A stretch of 23,125 bases of DNA, from NCBI RefSeq assembly GCF_041949975.1, contig NZ_JBHFQG010000046.1, positions 1-23,125 of the forward strand. The letters run 5' to 3'. This document shows, in pieces, positions 7,321-14,965 of the stretch (position 1 is the stretch's first letter; each line of letters begins with the position of its first letter). The translations under genes were made by a program, and so were the position numbers. This DNA comes from Alteribacillus sp041949975 (GTDB lineage: Bacteria; Bacillota; Bacilli; Bacillales; Marinococcaceae). The notes beneath the pieces are model-generated. The model did not search any database. It was not told the origin of the DNA and saw only the letters and a list, made by a program, of their open reading frames with translations.

Positions 7321-7519
7321 TTACAGATGATTAAATTATAGGTGGTTTTTAAGAAAGAAAGTGGAAACGAAACGTCTGGGCAGTATGCCCTCTGCCCGTA
7401 AAGCAATTCGTTTAAAAACCCATCATTGACTGTTATAAGAAAACAGCCCTCGTACCAATCGTACGGAACCAGCTGCTTAACCTGCAGTCCGCAAGCCATA
7501 ACCAACATAGAAGCCCTGT
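7321..7519 (-). other. Structured 3' region of rplQ, possible RNA element
   Basis: No convincing gene lies in these 199 bases. On the minus strand nested pairings can form: GGTTTTTAA with TTAAAAACC (plus-strand 7412-7420 and 7344-7352), inside it ACGAA with TTCGT (7407-7411 and 7367-7371), and innermost GGGCAG with CTGCCC (7392-7397 and 7378-7383). Closer to rplQ, CGTAC/GTACG and CTGTT/AACAG form small hairpins. The inner sequence can also pair with both arms of the terminator at 7274-7320, as described in the findings. A conserved element downstream of L17 genes (L17 downstream element) is known in Listeria and lactic acid bacteria; whether this is related I cannot tell. Confidence 0.5.
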
Positions 7520-7885
7520 TTATACAAACTCAATGATGGCCATTTCCGCAGCATCCCCACGGCGAGGACCTACTTTTAAAACGCGAGTATATCCGCCTTG
7601 TCGTTCTTCATAACGAGGCGCAATCTCGTCAAACAGCTTTTGCACTGCATCTTTTCCATTTTCCTCATCTGCTGTTTCTTTGCGAATGAATTGAGCAGCT
7701 TGGCGGCGTGCATGTAGATCTCCACGCTTCCCAAGTGTTACCATCTTTTCGATGATAGGACGCAATTCTTTAGCTTTTGCTTGAGTAGTTTCAATACGCT
7801 CATTGATGATAAGATCTGTCGCAAGGTCACAGAATAGTGCTTTGCGTGCAGAACTATCACGTCCAAGCTTTGCGTATGCAGACAT
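7520..7885 (-). CDS. rplQ: 50S ribosomal protein L17
   Basis: L17 is a large-subunit protein near the exit-tunnel side of the ribosome. A frame opens 9 codons further upstream, but the start at 7885 gives MSAYAKLGRDSSARKA, matches the family N-terminus, and has GGAGG 9 bases before the ATG. The 121-residue product contains DLATDLIINERIETT, TLGKRGDLHARRQAA and the C-terminal RRGDAAEMAIIEF. It follows rpoA by 48 bases and is the last gene of the alpha cluster. A long structured 3' region and a terminator follow. Confidence 0.97.
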   Translation of the reverse strand: MSAYAKLGRDSSARKALFCDLATDLIINERIETTQAKAKELRPIIEKMVTLGKRGDLHARRQAAQFIRKETADEENGKDAVQKLFDEIAPRYEERQGGYTRVLKVGPRRGDAAEMAIIEFV

Positions 7886-7933
7886 GTATATTCCCCTCCT
7901 TTTCCGAGACACTATTGATATAGTTCTTTGATT

Positions 7934-8878
7934 TTATTCTTCCTTGCGAAGCCCCAAGCCAAGTTCGCCTAGTTTCTCTTGAACTTCTTCTAGAGACTTT
8001 CGGCCAAGGTTTCGGACTTTCATCATATCTTCTTCCGATTTTTGCGTCAGTTCCTGCACAGTATTAATACCGGCCCGTTTTAAACAGTTGTAAGAACGAA
8101 CAGAAAGATCAAGCTCCTCAATAGTCATTTCAAGTACTTTTTCTTTCTGGTCCTCTTCTTTTTCAACCATAATTTCGGCATTTTGTGCTTGATCCGTGAG
8201 CCCGATAAATATATTAAGATGCTCATTCATGATTTTTGCACCAAGTGAAACTGCTTCCTCAGGGCGGATGCTTCCATCTGTCCAAACATCAAGCGTCAGC
8301 TTGTCATAGTTTGTAATTTGACCAACACGGGTATTTTCAACTTGATAGTTAACCCGGGCTACTGGTGTATAGATAGAGTCAATAGGGAGCACCCCAATAG
8401 GCAGATCTTCGCTGTTATTTCCTTCAGCAGGAACATAGCCGCGTCCACGCTGGGCTGTTAAACGCATATGAAAGTTTGCACCTTCTGTAAGCGTAGCGAT
8501 GTGCAAATCCGGATTAAGAATATCTACGTCACTATCGTGCGTAATTTCTTTAGCGGTGACAACGCCTTCGCCCTGTGCATCAATCTCAAGCACTTTTTCT
8601 TCATCGGAGTATATCTTCAGGGCAAGCTTTTTCAAATTCAAAACGATAGTAGTGACATCCTCCACAACCCCTTCAATGGTTGAAAACTCATGAAGCACTC
8701 CATCGATTTGAATTGTCGTAACAGCAGCTCCTGGAAGGGAGGATAATAGGATACGACGCAAGGAATTTCCTAAAGTTGTACCGTAACCACGTTCTAACGG
8801 CTCTACGACAAACTTGCCGTATTTAGCATCTTCGCTTACTTCAACCGTTTCGATATTAGGCTTTTCGATTTCGATCAT
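7934..8878 (-). CDS. rpoA: DNA-directed RNA polymerase alpha subunit
   Basis: Alpha dimerises to nucleate RNA polymerase assembly and contacts promoter UP elements and activators. The 314-residue product has the family length. The N-terminal domain (about 1-228) shows VEPLERGYGTTLGNSLRRIL, the dimerisation/assembly motif; after an acidic linker (about 230-245) the C-terminal domain (246-314) contains LSVRSYNCLKRAGI and NLGRKSLEEVQEKL. Arg261 and Asn264 correspond to the DNA-binding Arg265 and Asn268 of E. coli. The ATG at 8878 has GGAGGG upstream. A 187-base spacer with repeats separates it from rpsK, unusually long for this cluster, so its expression may be tuned separately. Confidence 0.98.
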   Translation of the reverse strand: MIEIEKPNIETVEVSEDAKYGKFVVEPLERGYGTTLGNSLRRILLSSLPGAAVTTIQIDGVLHEFSTIEGVVEDVTTIVLNLKKLALKIYSDEEKVLEIDAQGEGVVTAKEITHDSDVDILNPDLHIATLTEGANFHMRLTAQRGRGYVPAEGNNSEDLPIGVLPIDSIYTPVARVNYQVENTRVGQITNYDKLTLDVWTDGSIRPEEAVSLGAKIMNEHLNIFIGLTDQAQNAEIMVEKEEDQKEKVLEMTIEELDLSVRSYNCLKRAGINTVQELTQKSEEDMMKVRNLGRKSLEEVQEKLGELGLGLRKEE

Positions 8879-8973
8879 TCTTTAAAATACCCTCCTTCAA
8901 AACGTCCAAACTCCGGCAGAAGGCTATCCCCGTCTATCCGGAATTTTGCATTAGGCAGTCCCGATCACATTAC

Positions 8974-9026
8974 TAGCCTTACTCGTCAACAATGCGTAAG
9001 GGGTTCCGTCCTATGCTTAGCCTTAC
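8974..9026 (-). promoter_or_regulatory. Repeats able to form alternative hairpins between rpsK and rpoA
   Basis: TAGCCTTAC occurs at 8974-8982 and again at 9018-9026, and between them lies GTAAGG (8996-9001), complementary to CCTTAC of both copies. The middle element can thus pair with either flank (loops of 13 or 19 bases) but not both. It sits in the transcribed spacer before rpoA. No good promoter was found in the spacer, so a role in RNA processing or control of rpoA is possible but unproven. Confidence 0.4.
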
Positions 9027-9065
9027 CCATTATTGACAGTTCAGGAAAAACTATACTTCTGCGGG

Positions 9066-9458
9066 TTAAACTCTGCGACGTTTCGGTGGGCGGCAGCCAT
9101 TATGAGGTACCGGAGTCACATCGCGGATGACACTAACATCTAGTCCTGTAGCTTGCAAAGAACGAATAGCAGCTTCACGGCCGGCTCCAGGTCCTTTAAC
9201 AGCTACTTCAACTATTTTCAAGCCATGCTCCATTGCTGCCTTCGATGCTGTCTCTGCAGCCATTTGAGCAGCAAAAGGAGTGGATTTACGGGAACCTTTA
9301 AATCCGAGGGCGCCTGCACTTGCCCAAGAAAGAGCATTCCCCTGTGTGTCTGTAATCGTCACGATAGTGTTGTTAAAAGTAGAACGGATATGGGCAATTC
9401 CTGATTCTATATTTTTACGCTGACGACGTTTACGAGTATTTGTTTTAGCTTTTGCCAT
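9066..9458 (-). CDS. rpsK: 30S ribosomal protein S11
   Basis: S11 lies on the small-subunit platform and helps shape the mRNA path and E site. The 130-residue product has the family length and motifs: IAHIRSTFNNTIVTITD, the GFKGSRKSTPFAAQ block, VKGPGAGREAAIRSL, and the C-terminal PVPHNGCRPPKRRRV. AGGAGG precedes the ATG. It follows rpsM by 24 bases in the usual rpsM-rpsK-rpoA-rplQ order of the alpha cluster. Confidence 0.98.
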   Translation of the reverse strand: MAKAKTNTRKRRQRKNIESGIAHIRSTFNNTIVTITDTQGNALSWASAGALGFKGSRKSTPFAAQMAAETASKAAMEHGLKIVEVAVKGPGAGREAAIRSLQATGLDVSVIRDVTPVPHNGCRPPKRRRV

Positions 9459-9482
9459 GGTCCATTTACCTCCTTTACTTTA

Positions 9483-9848
9483 TTATTTTTTCTTGTTTGC
9501 TACTGTTCGACGAGGGCCTTTTCTAGTACGAGAATTGTTCTTCGTGTTCTGACCACGGACTGGGAGCCCGCGACGATGACGAAGACCACGGTAGCTTCCA
9601 ATTTCAATCAAACGTTTGATGTTTAGTGATTTTTCGCGGCGAAGGTCCCCTTCAACCGTATGATTTTCTACGGCAGTACGGATTTGAGCTAGTTCTTCTT
9701 CAGTTAAATCACGAACCCGTGTATTTTGATCTACACCAGCGTCCTTGAGGATTTCAAGAGCAAGAGATTTACCAATACCGTACACATACGTAAGGGATAT
9801 TGCGATTCGCTTATCGCGAGGAATATCAATACCTGCTATACGTGCCAT
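9483..9848 (-). CDS. rpsM: 30S ribosomal protein S13
   Basis: S13 sits in the head of the small subunit, contacts the P-site tRNA and forms the intersubunit bridge with L5. The 121-residue product begins MARIAGIDIPRDKRI, has the helix-hairpin-helix stretch YVYGIGKSLALEIL and the conserved basic tail RGLRHRRGLPVRGQ ending in TVANKKK. The ribosome binding site GGAGG lies 8 bases before the start. It follows rpmJ by 21 bases. Confidence 0.98.
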   Translation of the reverse strand: MARIAGIDIPRDKRIAISLTYVYGIGKSLALEILKDAGVDQNTRVRDLTEEELAQIRTAVENHTVEGDLRREKSLNIKRLIEIGSYRGLRHRRGLPVRGQNTKNNSRTRKGPRRTVANKKK

Positions 9849-9869
9849 TAATCGACACCTCCTTTAATA

Positions 9870-9983
9870 TTATCCTTGTTTTTGTTTATGCTTTGGATTT
9901 GAGCAAATAACCATTACCGTTCCTTTACGGCGAATGACTTTGCATTTTTCACATATTGGTTTGACAGATGGTCTCACCTTCAT
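9870..9983 (-). CDS. rpmJ: 50S ribosomal protein L36
   Basis: This very short gene encodes 37 residues beginning MKVRPSVKPICEKCKV and ending NPKHKQKQG. Cys11, Cys14, Cys27 and His32 form the zinc-binding set of the C+ (zinc-containing) type of L36. L36 stabilises 23S rRNA near the L7/L12 stalk base. GGAGG precedes the ATG. It lies between infA and rpsM as in most bacteria. In Bacillus, zinc-dependent ribosomal proteins often have zinc-free paralogs elsewhere in the genome; none is in this window. Confidence 0.97.
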   Translation of the reverse strand: MKVRPSVKPICEKCKVIRRKGTVMVICSNPKHKQKQG

Positions 9984-10066
9984 GTCCATTTACCTCCTTA
10001 ACTGCGCGGAGTACATGCGAGAGTAAACGTAGTTCGGACTCATATCCAGTCTTTTATGACTGCATT

Positions 10067-10285
10067 TTATTTATAGCGGTACGTAATCCGTCCGCGGGAT
10101 AAGTCATATGGCGAAATTTCCACAGTCACTTTGTCCCCAGGAAGAATTCGAATGAAGTGCATACGAATTTTCCCAGATACATGAGCTAGAATTTTATGCC
10201 CATTATCAAGCTCCACTCGAAACATGGCGTTCGGAAGGGGTTCGATAACTGTTCCTTCCATTTCAATAACATCATCTTTGGCCAT
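10067..10285 (-). CDS. infA: Translation initiation factor IF-1
   Basis: IF-1 binds the A site of the small subunit during initiation and assists IF-2 and IF-3. The 72-residue product is of family length, starts MAKDDVIEMEGTVIEPLPNA and ends DLSRGRITYRYK; it forms a single OB fold of the S1 type (residues about 5-70). It lies 4 bases after the KOW-domain gene and 83 bases before rpmJ, in the standard Bacillus order. Confidence 0.98.
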   Translation of the reverse strand: MAKDDVIEMEGTVIEPLPNAMFRVELDNGHKILAHVSGKIRMHFIRILPGDKVTVEISPYDLSRGRITYRYK

Positions 10286-10289
10286 GAAT

Positions 10290-10598
10290 TTACTCTCCTT
10301 CCTTCAGTAATTCTGGCTGCTCTTTCAAAAAGTAAAGCAGAGCATACCTTAATTTTGCATTGGTTACACGTCCGGTTTCTTCAATACTTCGTCTGACCTC
10401 ATTGGAGAGATGCGAATAGATTTCTACATGGTTAATGTTTTTCTTTTTAGCACGATCGAATTTTCGTTTTTCTCCATCAGCTAAGAGGAGAAAACGATCA
10501 TTCAAAACTCCAATGACTACCGCAAAGTTGCCGGCTTCCCGTCCTCTTACAATACGGACCACTTGACCGACTTCGGGCGGCGATTCAGAATCTTTCAT
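10290..10598 (-). CDS. KOW-domain RNA-binding protein (YbzG-like)
   Basis: A 102-residue protein whose N-terminal part (about 10-55) is a KOW-type SH3-like domain: VGQVVRIVRGREAGNFAVVI followed by LLLADGEKRKFDRAKKKN. A KOW gene at exactly this place, between map and infA, is a shared feature of Bacillus and relatives, where it is annotated as a putative RNA-binding protein related to eukaryotic/archaeal L14-like domains. The C-terminal 45 residues are helical and charged. The gene is 17 bases after map and tightly coupled to infA. Its exact role, probably with the ribosome or mRNA, is not established. Confidence 0.9.
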   Translation of the reverse strand: MKDSESPPEVGQVVRIVRGREAGNFAVVIGVLNDRFLLLADGEKRKFDRAKKKNINHVEIYSHLSNEVRRSIEETGRVTNAKLRYALLYFLKEQPELLKEGE

Positions 10599-10615
10599 CC
10601 AGTCATCACCTTTAT

Positions 10616-11362
10616 TCAGGCTTTCGTCAGTATTTCATAGCCTGTAGTGGTTATTGCAATCGTGTGTTCAAAATGAGCACAGTTCTTGCCATCAGTTGTG
10701 ACCACTGTCCAGTTATCTGAGAGCGTATGAACATACCGCTCTCCAGCATTGACCATCGGTTCCACAGCCAATACCATTCCCGGCTTTAACCTTGGACCCT
10801 TACCCGGGGGGCCAAAATGCGGAATCTGCGGGTCTTCATGCAATTCCTGCCCTACTCCATGCCCTACGTATTCGCGTACAATAGAATAACCATTTGTTTC
10901 TACGTAAGTTTGAATAGCATGAGAAATGTTTGATAAGCGTTCCTTGGGTTTTGCTTCTTTCAACCCTTTATACAAAGAGTTTTCAGTCACATCAAGCAAG
11001 CGCTCATCTTCCCTGGATATACTCCCTACCGGATACGTCCAGGCAGAATCTCCGTGATAACCATTATACTTGGCCCCGACATCAATTGAAATAATGTCGC
11101 CCTCTTTTAAAACCCGGTCACCCGGAATTCCATGTACCAACTCTTCATTTACTGAAGCGCAAATGCTGCCAGTAAATCCACCGTAGCCTTTAAATGATGG
11201 GATTGCCCCATGTTGACGGATCGACTTATCCGCAATATTATCCAACTCTTTTGTAGTGATACCTGGTTGAATGTGCTTTTGCAGCTCTTGATGCGTTACC
11301 GCAACAATTCTACCTGCTTCCCGCATTATATCGAGTTCTCGATCCGTTTTACAAATAATCAT
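10616..11362 (-). CDS. map: Methionine aminopeptidase, type I
   Basis: This enzyme removes the initiator methionine from new proteins after deformylation. The 248-residue product has all five metal ligands of the pita-bread fold: Asp94 (ISIDVG), Asp105 (GYHGD), His168 (VGHGVG), Glu201 (VEPM) and Glu232 (FEH), plus His77 in the substrate pocket (LVHGIP). It has no N-terminal extension, so it is the short type Ia form. Its ATG overlaps the adk stop codon in an ATGA arrangement, pointing to translational coupling. The secY-adk-map-KOW-infA order is standard for Bacilli. Confidence 0.97.
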   Translation of the reverse strand: MIICKTDRELDIMREAGRIVAVTHQELQKHIQPGITTKELDNIADKSIRQHGAIPSFKGYGGFTGSICASVNEELVHGIPGDRVLKEGDIISIDVGAKYNGYHGDSAWTYPVGSISREDERLLDVTENSLYKGLKEAKPKERLSNISHAIQTYVETNGYSIVREYVGHGVGQELHEDPQIPHFGPPGKGPRLKPGMVLAVEPMVNAGERYVHTLSDNWTVVTTDGKNCAHFEHTIAITTTGYEILTKA

Positions 11363-12012
11363 GCATGAAGTCCTTTCAGCAGTTCTTCAATGTCCTCAAA
11401 TACCTTATTAATATCCTGATCTCCATCAATATTACGAAGATACCCTTTTTCTTCATAAAAATCAATCAGAGGCTGCTGTTGTTCAATATTTACATCCAGA
11501 CGTTTTTTGACAGTTTCTGGCTTATCGTCGTCTCTCTGGACGAGTTCACTGCCATCCACGTCGCAAATTCCTTCCACTTTCGGGGGATTATATTTAACAT
11601 GGTACGTTCTACCTGATGTTGGAGAAATACGACGGCCGGTTAGCCGTTCTTCAAGATCTTCTCTTGAAACATCGATGTTAATAACGTAATCCAGGCTTTT
11701 GTCTAAAGAAGAAAGAATGTCTTCGAGTGCTTCTGCCTGAGCGACAGTACGCGGAAATCCATCTAGAAGAAAACCTGCTTTGCAATCATCTTTCCCAAGT
11801 CTTTCCTTTACGATACCTACAGTAACTTTATCAGGCACTAGTTCACCGGCATCCATATAAGATTTTGCTTCTTTGCCTAGTGGTGTTTCTTCTTTAATGG
11901 CTGCGCGAAACATGTCACCTGTAGAAATATGCGGAATTTCATACTTCTGTACAATTTTTTCGGCTTGTGTGCCTTTTCCAGCACCAGGAAGCCCCATTAA
12001 TATCAAATTCAT
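11359..12012 (-). CDS. adk: Adenylate kinase
   Basis: Adenylate kinase interconverts ATP plus AMP and two ADP. The 217-residue product is a long-LID form with P-loop GLPGAGKGT (7-15), AMP-binding STGDMFR, DGFPRT (84-89), and a LID domain at about 127-160. In most Gram-positive enzymes the LID holds zinc with Cys130, Cys133, Cys150 and Cys/Asp153. Here the first two are serines (GRRISPTSG, Ser130 and Ser133), while Cys150 and Asp153 remain. The LID thus resembles the metal-free E. coli type (HAPSGRVYH) in its first half and the zinc type in its second. It should be active, with metal binding lost or weakened. It lies 72 bases after secY. Confidence 0.97.
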   Translation of the reverse strand: MNLILMGLPGAGKGTQAEKIVQKYEIPHISTGDMFRAAIKEETPLGKEAKSYMDAGELVPDKVTVGIVKERLGKDDCKAGFLLDGFPRTVAQAEALEDILSSLDKSLDYVINIDVSREDLEERLTGRRISPTSGRTYHVKYNPPKVEGICDVDGSELVQRDDDKPETVKKRLDVNIEQQQPLIDFYEEKGYLRNIDGDQDINKVFEDIEELLKGLHA

Positions 12013-12084
12013 GATATCTCCTCCATCAATCCGATTTCAGCCAGGGGCAAGGCGAACGTACTCACCCCTCCCCCTAAATTCTAT

Positions 12085-13374
12085 CTATTTAATAAAGCCT
12101 TTATAGCTTCGTTGTATTAACTGACTTTCAATCTGCTTCATGGTATCCAGAGCCACACCAACAACGATCAGCAAGCCAGTACCACCAATCTGAATAGTTT
12201 GCGGAAGCCCCATTTGTGTTGTGAAAAATACAGGAATAACCGAAATGACAGTAAGGAATAAAGCGCCAACGAAAGTCAAACGGTACAAAATTCTTCGAAT
12301 ATACGTTTCCGTCGTTTTTCCTGGGCGGATCCCTGGAATGTAACCGCCTTGTTTTTTAAGATTTTCTGCCATTTGTTCCGGGTTAACCTGTACAAACGTA
12401 TAGAAATACGTAAATCCAATAATTAAAGCTGCATAAACAACCATACCAAATGGCTGGGTATAATCAAAGTTTTGTATAATCCAACGTGCTACTGGATGAT
12501 CTTCTCCAACAAAACCAGCCACTGTTGGTGGAAAGATAAACAGCGATAATGCAAAAATGACCGGGATAACTCCGGCAGAGTTAACTTTTAAAGGTAGATG
12601 CGTCGATTGTCCGCCTGCAGGGCTGCGTCCAACCAAACGTTTTGCATACTGAATCGGTAATTTACGAAGAGCCTGCTGTACATAAATAACTCCGACTATA
12701 ATTGCTAATACAGCAATAGTCAATAACAGCACGGTCACTATACCCATGAAAAGCTGATCAGCATCTTGTATCTGAGTAGCATAAATCTGGTTGACCCCGC
12801 TTGGAATACCAGCTGCAATCCCTGCAAAAATGAGAATGGAAATGCCATTGCCCACTCCTTTAGCAGTAATTTGCTCCCCAAGCCACATTAAAAAAGCTGT
12901 ACCAGCTGTCATTACTAATGCAATAAAAATGTACTTCGGAATGCTCGGATCAGGAATTAATCCATTAAAAATATTATTAAATCCAATAGACATTCCTAAA
13001 CCTTGAATAAAAGCAAGAATAACGGTGAAATAACGAGTAAACTGTGCCAGTTTTCGCCTGCCCGCTTCCCCTTGCTTTGCCCATTCGGTGAATTTTGGAA
13101 CGACGTCCATTCGTAAAAGCTGCACAACAATCGAAGCCGTGATATAAGGCATAACCCCCATAGCAAATATAGAAAATTGCGAGAGGGCGCCGCCTCCAAA
13201 CGTGTTTAAAAATCCAAACGCGTTCGCTTGATCTGCGAAGTTTAAGACGTCGTTGTTAGAACCGGGAACCGGAATGAAGCTGCCGATTCGAAAAACAAAT
13301 AACATAGCTAGAGTGAAAAAGATTTTACTTCTTAAATCACTCACGCGAAATATATTTGAAATTGCGCGGAACAT
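12085..13374 (-). CDS. secY: Preprotein translocase subunit SecY
   Basis: SecY is the channel of the general protein export machinery, working with SecE, SecG and SecA. The 429-residue product is of Bacillus length and has the expected ten membrane segments, starting near 19-37 and with others around 68-88, 115-135, 148-166, 176-190, 209-231, 267-285, 310-329, 365-383 and 395-410. The large cytoplasmic loop C5 carries GIRPGKTTETYI (348-359), the region that contacts SecA and the ribosome. Its start codon overlaps the rplO stop by one base (TAATG), so translation is probably coupled. Confidence 0.98.
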   Translation of the reverse strand: MFRAISNIFRVSDLRSKIFFTLAMLFVFRIGSFIPVPGSNNDVLNFADQANAFGFLNTFGGGALSQFSIFAMGVMPYITASIVVQLLRMDVVPKFTEWAKQGEAGRRKLAQFTRYFTVILAFIQGLGMSIGFNNIFNGLIPDPSIPKYIFIALVMTAGTAFLMWLGEQITAKGVGNGISILIFAGIAAGIPSGVNQIYATQIQDADQLFMGIVTVLLLTIAVLAIIVGVIYVQQALRKLPIQYAKRLVGRSPAGGQSTHLPLKVNSAGVIPVIFALSLFIFPPTVAGFVGEDHPVARWIIQNFDYTQPFGMVVYAALIIGFTYFYTFVQVNPEQMAENLKKQGGYIPGIRPGKTTETYIRRILYRLTFVGALFLTVISVIPVFFTTQMGLPQTIQIGGTGLLIVVGVALDTMKQIESQLIQRSYKGFIK

Positions 13375-13814
13375 TAGATCACCTCTGTTTTTCCGCCGGC
13401 CGCTTCAATCGCTTTTATTGCGGAAGCAGAGAACTTGTTCGCTTTTACGTTAAGTTCTTTTTCCAAACTTCCATTACCCAGAACTTTTACACCGTCTTTT
13501 GTATTGTTGATGACGCCTTCTTTGACAAGAAATTCCGGAGTAACTTCTGTACCTGCTTCAAAACGGTTCAATGTTTCAACATTCACGATCGCGAACTCTT
13601 TACGGGTCGGATTTGTGAAACCGCGTTTAGGCAGACGTTTGTATATCGGATTCTGGCCGCCTTCAAAACCAGGACGCACTCCTCCGCCGGAACGAGCTTT
13701 TTGACCTTTTTCTCCACGTCCGGATGTTTTTCCGTTTCCAGAAGCAGCACCACGTCCTACCCGGTTACGAGTTTTAGTAGATCCCTTTGCAGGTTTCAAC
13801 TCATGAAGTTTCAT
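13374..13814 (-). CDS. rplO: 50S ribosomal protein L15
   Basis: L15 is a late-assembly large-subunit protein with a long basic N-terminal extension that threads into 23S rRNA. The 146-residue product starts MKLHELKPAKGSTK, has the Gly/Arg-rich stretch NRVGRGAASGNGKTSGRG, GGQNPIYKRLPKRGF and the globular C-terminus ending SASAIKAIEAAGG. It lies 32 bases after rpmD and overlaps secY by one base. Confidence 0.98.
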   Translation of the reverse strand: MKLHELKPAKGSTKTRNRVGRGAASGNGKTSGRGEKGQKARSGGGVRPGFEGGQNPIYKRLPKRGFTNPTRKEFAIVNVETLNRFEAGTEVTPEFLVKEGVINNTKDGVKVLGNGSLEKELNVKANKFSASAIKAIEAAGGKTEVI

Positions 13815-13846
13815 GCTGACACCTCCTTATCACTTAGATGTAACGT

Positions 13847-14035
13847 TTATGCATCCAATTCTTTTACAGTTACCAAATGAGATACTTTATTGATCATTCC
13901 GCGTATAGCGGGGTTATCTTCTTTCACCACTGTATGGTTAACTTTCCGAAGACCCAGCGTTTTAATCGTCACACGCTGTTCTTCCGGGCGGCCAATGAGA
14001 CTGCGGCTGAGGGTGATTTCTACTTTTTTTGCCAT
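13847..14035 (-). CDS. rpmD: 50S ribosomal protein L30
   Basis: A 62-residue protein, MAKKVEITLSRSLIGRPEEQ at the N-terminus, with the LGLRKVNHTVV and AIRGMINKVSHLV motifs of the short bacterial L30. L30 binds 23S rRNA domain II. GGAGG lies upstream of the ATG. It sits 13 bases after rpsE in the spc order rpsE-rpmD-rplO. Confidence 0.97.
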   Translation of the reverse strand: MAKKVEITLSRSLIGRPEEQRVTIKTLGLRKVNHTVVKEDNPAIRGMINKVSHLVTVKELDA

Positions 14036-14048
14036 ATCGTATCCCTCC

Positions 14049-14546
14049 TTATCCTAACAATTCTTCAACGCTTTTACCACGTAGTCTAGCGACTTCTTCA
14101 GCTGTTTTAAGCTCAGTAAGCCCTTGAATGGTAGCGCGAACCATATTGATCGGGTTGTTGGAACCAAGAGATTTGGAGAGAATATCTGTGATTCCGGCAA
14201 GTTCAAGTACAGCACGGACTGGTCCGCCTGCAATAACTCCAGTACCTTCTGCAGCAGGTTTCAACAGTACGTTTCCTGCCCCATAGTGCCCAACAATCTC
14301 ATGAGGAATGGTCGTTCCTACTCTTGGTACTTCAACCATATTTTTCTTGCCATTCTCAACTGCTTTACGGATCGCTTCTGGAACCTCCAAAGCTTTTCCC
14401 ATCCCAAAACCAACATGACCGTTACGGTCACCAACTACAACCAAAGCTGCAAAGCGGAATCGACGACCACCTTTTACAACTTTCGCTACACGATTAATGG
14501 CTACTACTCTTTCTTCCACATCAAGCTTGCTAGCATCGATTTGCAT
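14049..14546 (-). CDS. rpsE: 30S ribosomal protein S5
   Basis: S5 lies at the mRNA entry side of the small subunit and affects fidelity; mutations in its N-terminal loop give spectinomycin resistance. The 165-residue product contains INRVAKVVKGGRRFRFAALV (spectinomycin loop of ordinary sequence), VGDRNGHVGFGMGKA, EVPEAIRKAVENGKKN, VIAGGPVRAVLELAG and the C-terminal RGKSVEELLG. Its start has GGAGGG. It follows rplR by 19 bases. Confidence 0.98.
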   Translation of the reverse strand: MQIDASKLDVEERVVAINRVAKVVKGGRRFRFAALVVVGDRNGHVGFGMGKALEVPEAIRKAVENGKKNMVEVPRVGTTIPHEIVGHYGAGNVLLKPAAEGTGVIAGGPVRAVLELAGITDILSKSLGSNNPINMVRATIQGLTELKTAEEVARLRGKSVEELLG

Positions 14547-14565
14547 TCTTTTCCCTCCTTACACT

Positions 14566-14928
14566 TTAAAATTTCAATCCGTTTTCCCGTGCAGCTTCTG
14601 CAAGAGCTTCTACTCTTCCGTGATATACAAAGCCACCACGATCAAACACAACAGCGTCATATCCTTTTTCGGAAGCACGCTTAGCTATTACTTCACCGAC
14701 TTTGGCTGCTGCTTCTTTGTTTCCACCATTCTTCACGTCTATATCGTTTTCCAATGTTGAAGCGGCCACAATTGTTTCCCCTTTTACATCGTCAATCAAC
14801 TGAGCATAAATATGCTTGGAAGAACGGAATACGTTTAAACGCGGACGCTCAGAAGTTCCTTGTACTTTCTGACGAATACTTGCATGGCGCTTCTTACGTT
14901 TTACGTACTTCGTAGAATTAGTGGTCAT
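14566..14928 (-). CDS. rplR: 50S ribosomal protein L18
   Basis: L18 binds 5S rRNA and, with L5, anchors it in the central protuberance. The 120-residue product is colinear with the Bacillus protein: KRKKRHASIRQKVQGTSERP at the basic N-terminus, LNVFRSSKHIYAQLIDD, and the C-terminal VVFDRGGFVYHGRV with AARENGLKF. A good binding site (AAAGGAGG) precedes it. It lies 37 bases after rplF. Confidence 0.98.
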   Translation of the reverse strand: MTTNSTKYVKRKKRHASIRQKVQGTSERPRLNVFRSSKHIYAQLIDDVKGETIVAASTLENDIDVKNGGNKEAAAKVGEVIAKRASEKGYDAVVFDRGGFVYHGRVEALAEAARENGLKF

Positions 14929-14965
14929 GAATCGCTCCTCCTTTCGTAAAACCGTTCCCTAAACA

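Noticed and set aside
7248..7508. An 86-codon frame on the minus strand between rplQ and ecfA1.
   Set aside because: It runs through the rplQ terminator and through the nested stems, has no ribosome binding site and resembles no protein I know.
8879..9065. A separate promoter for rpoA, starting from TTGACG in the spacer.
   Set aside because: No acceptable -10 box lies 16-18 bases downstream of it.
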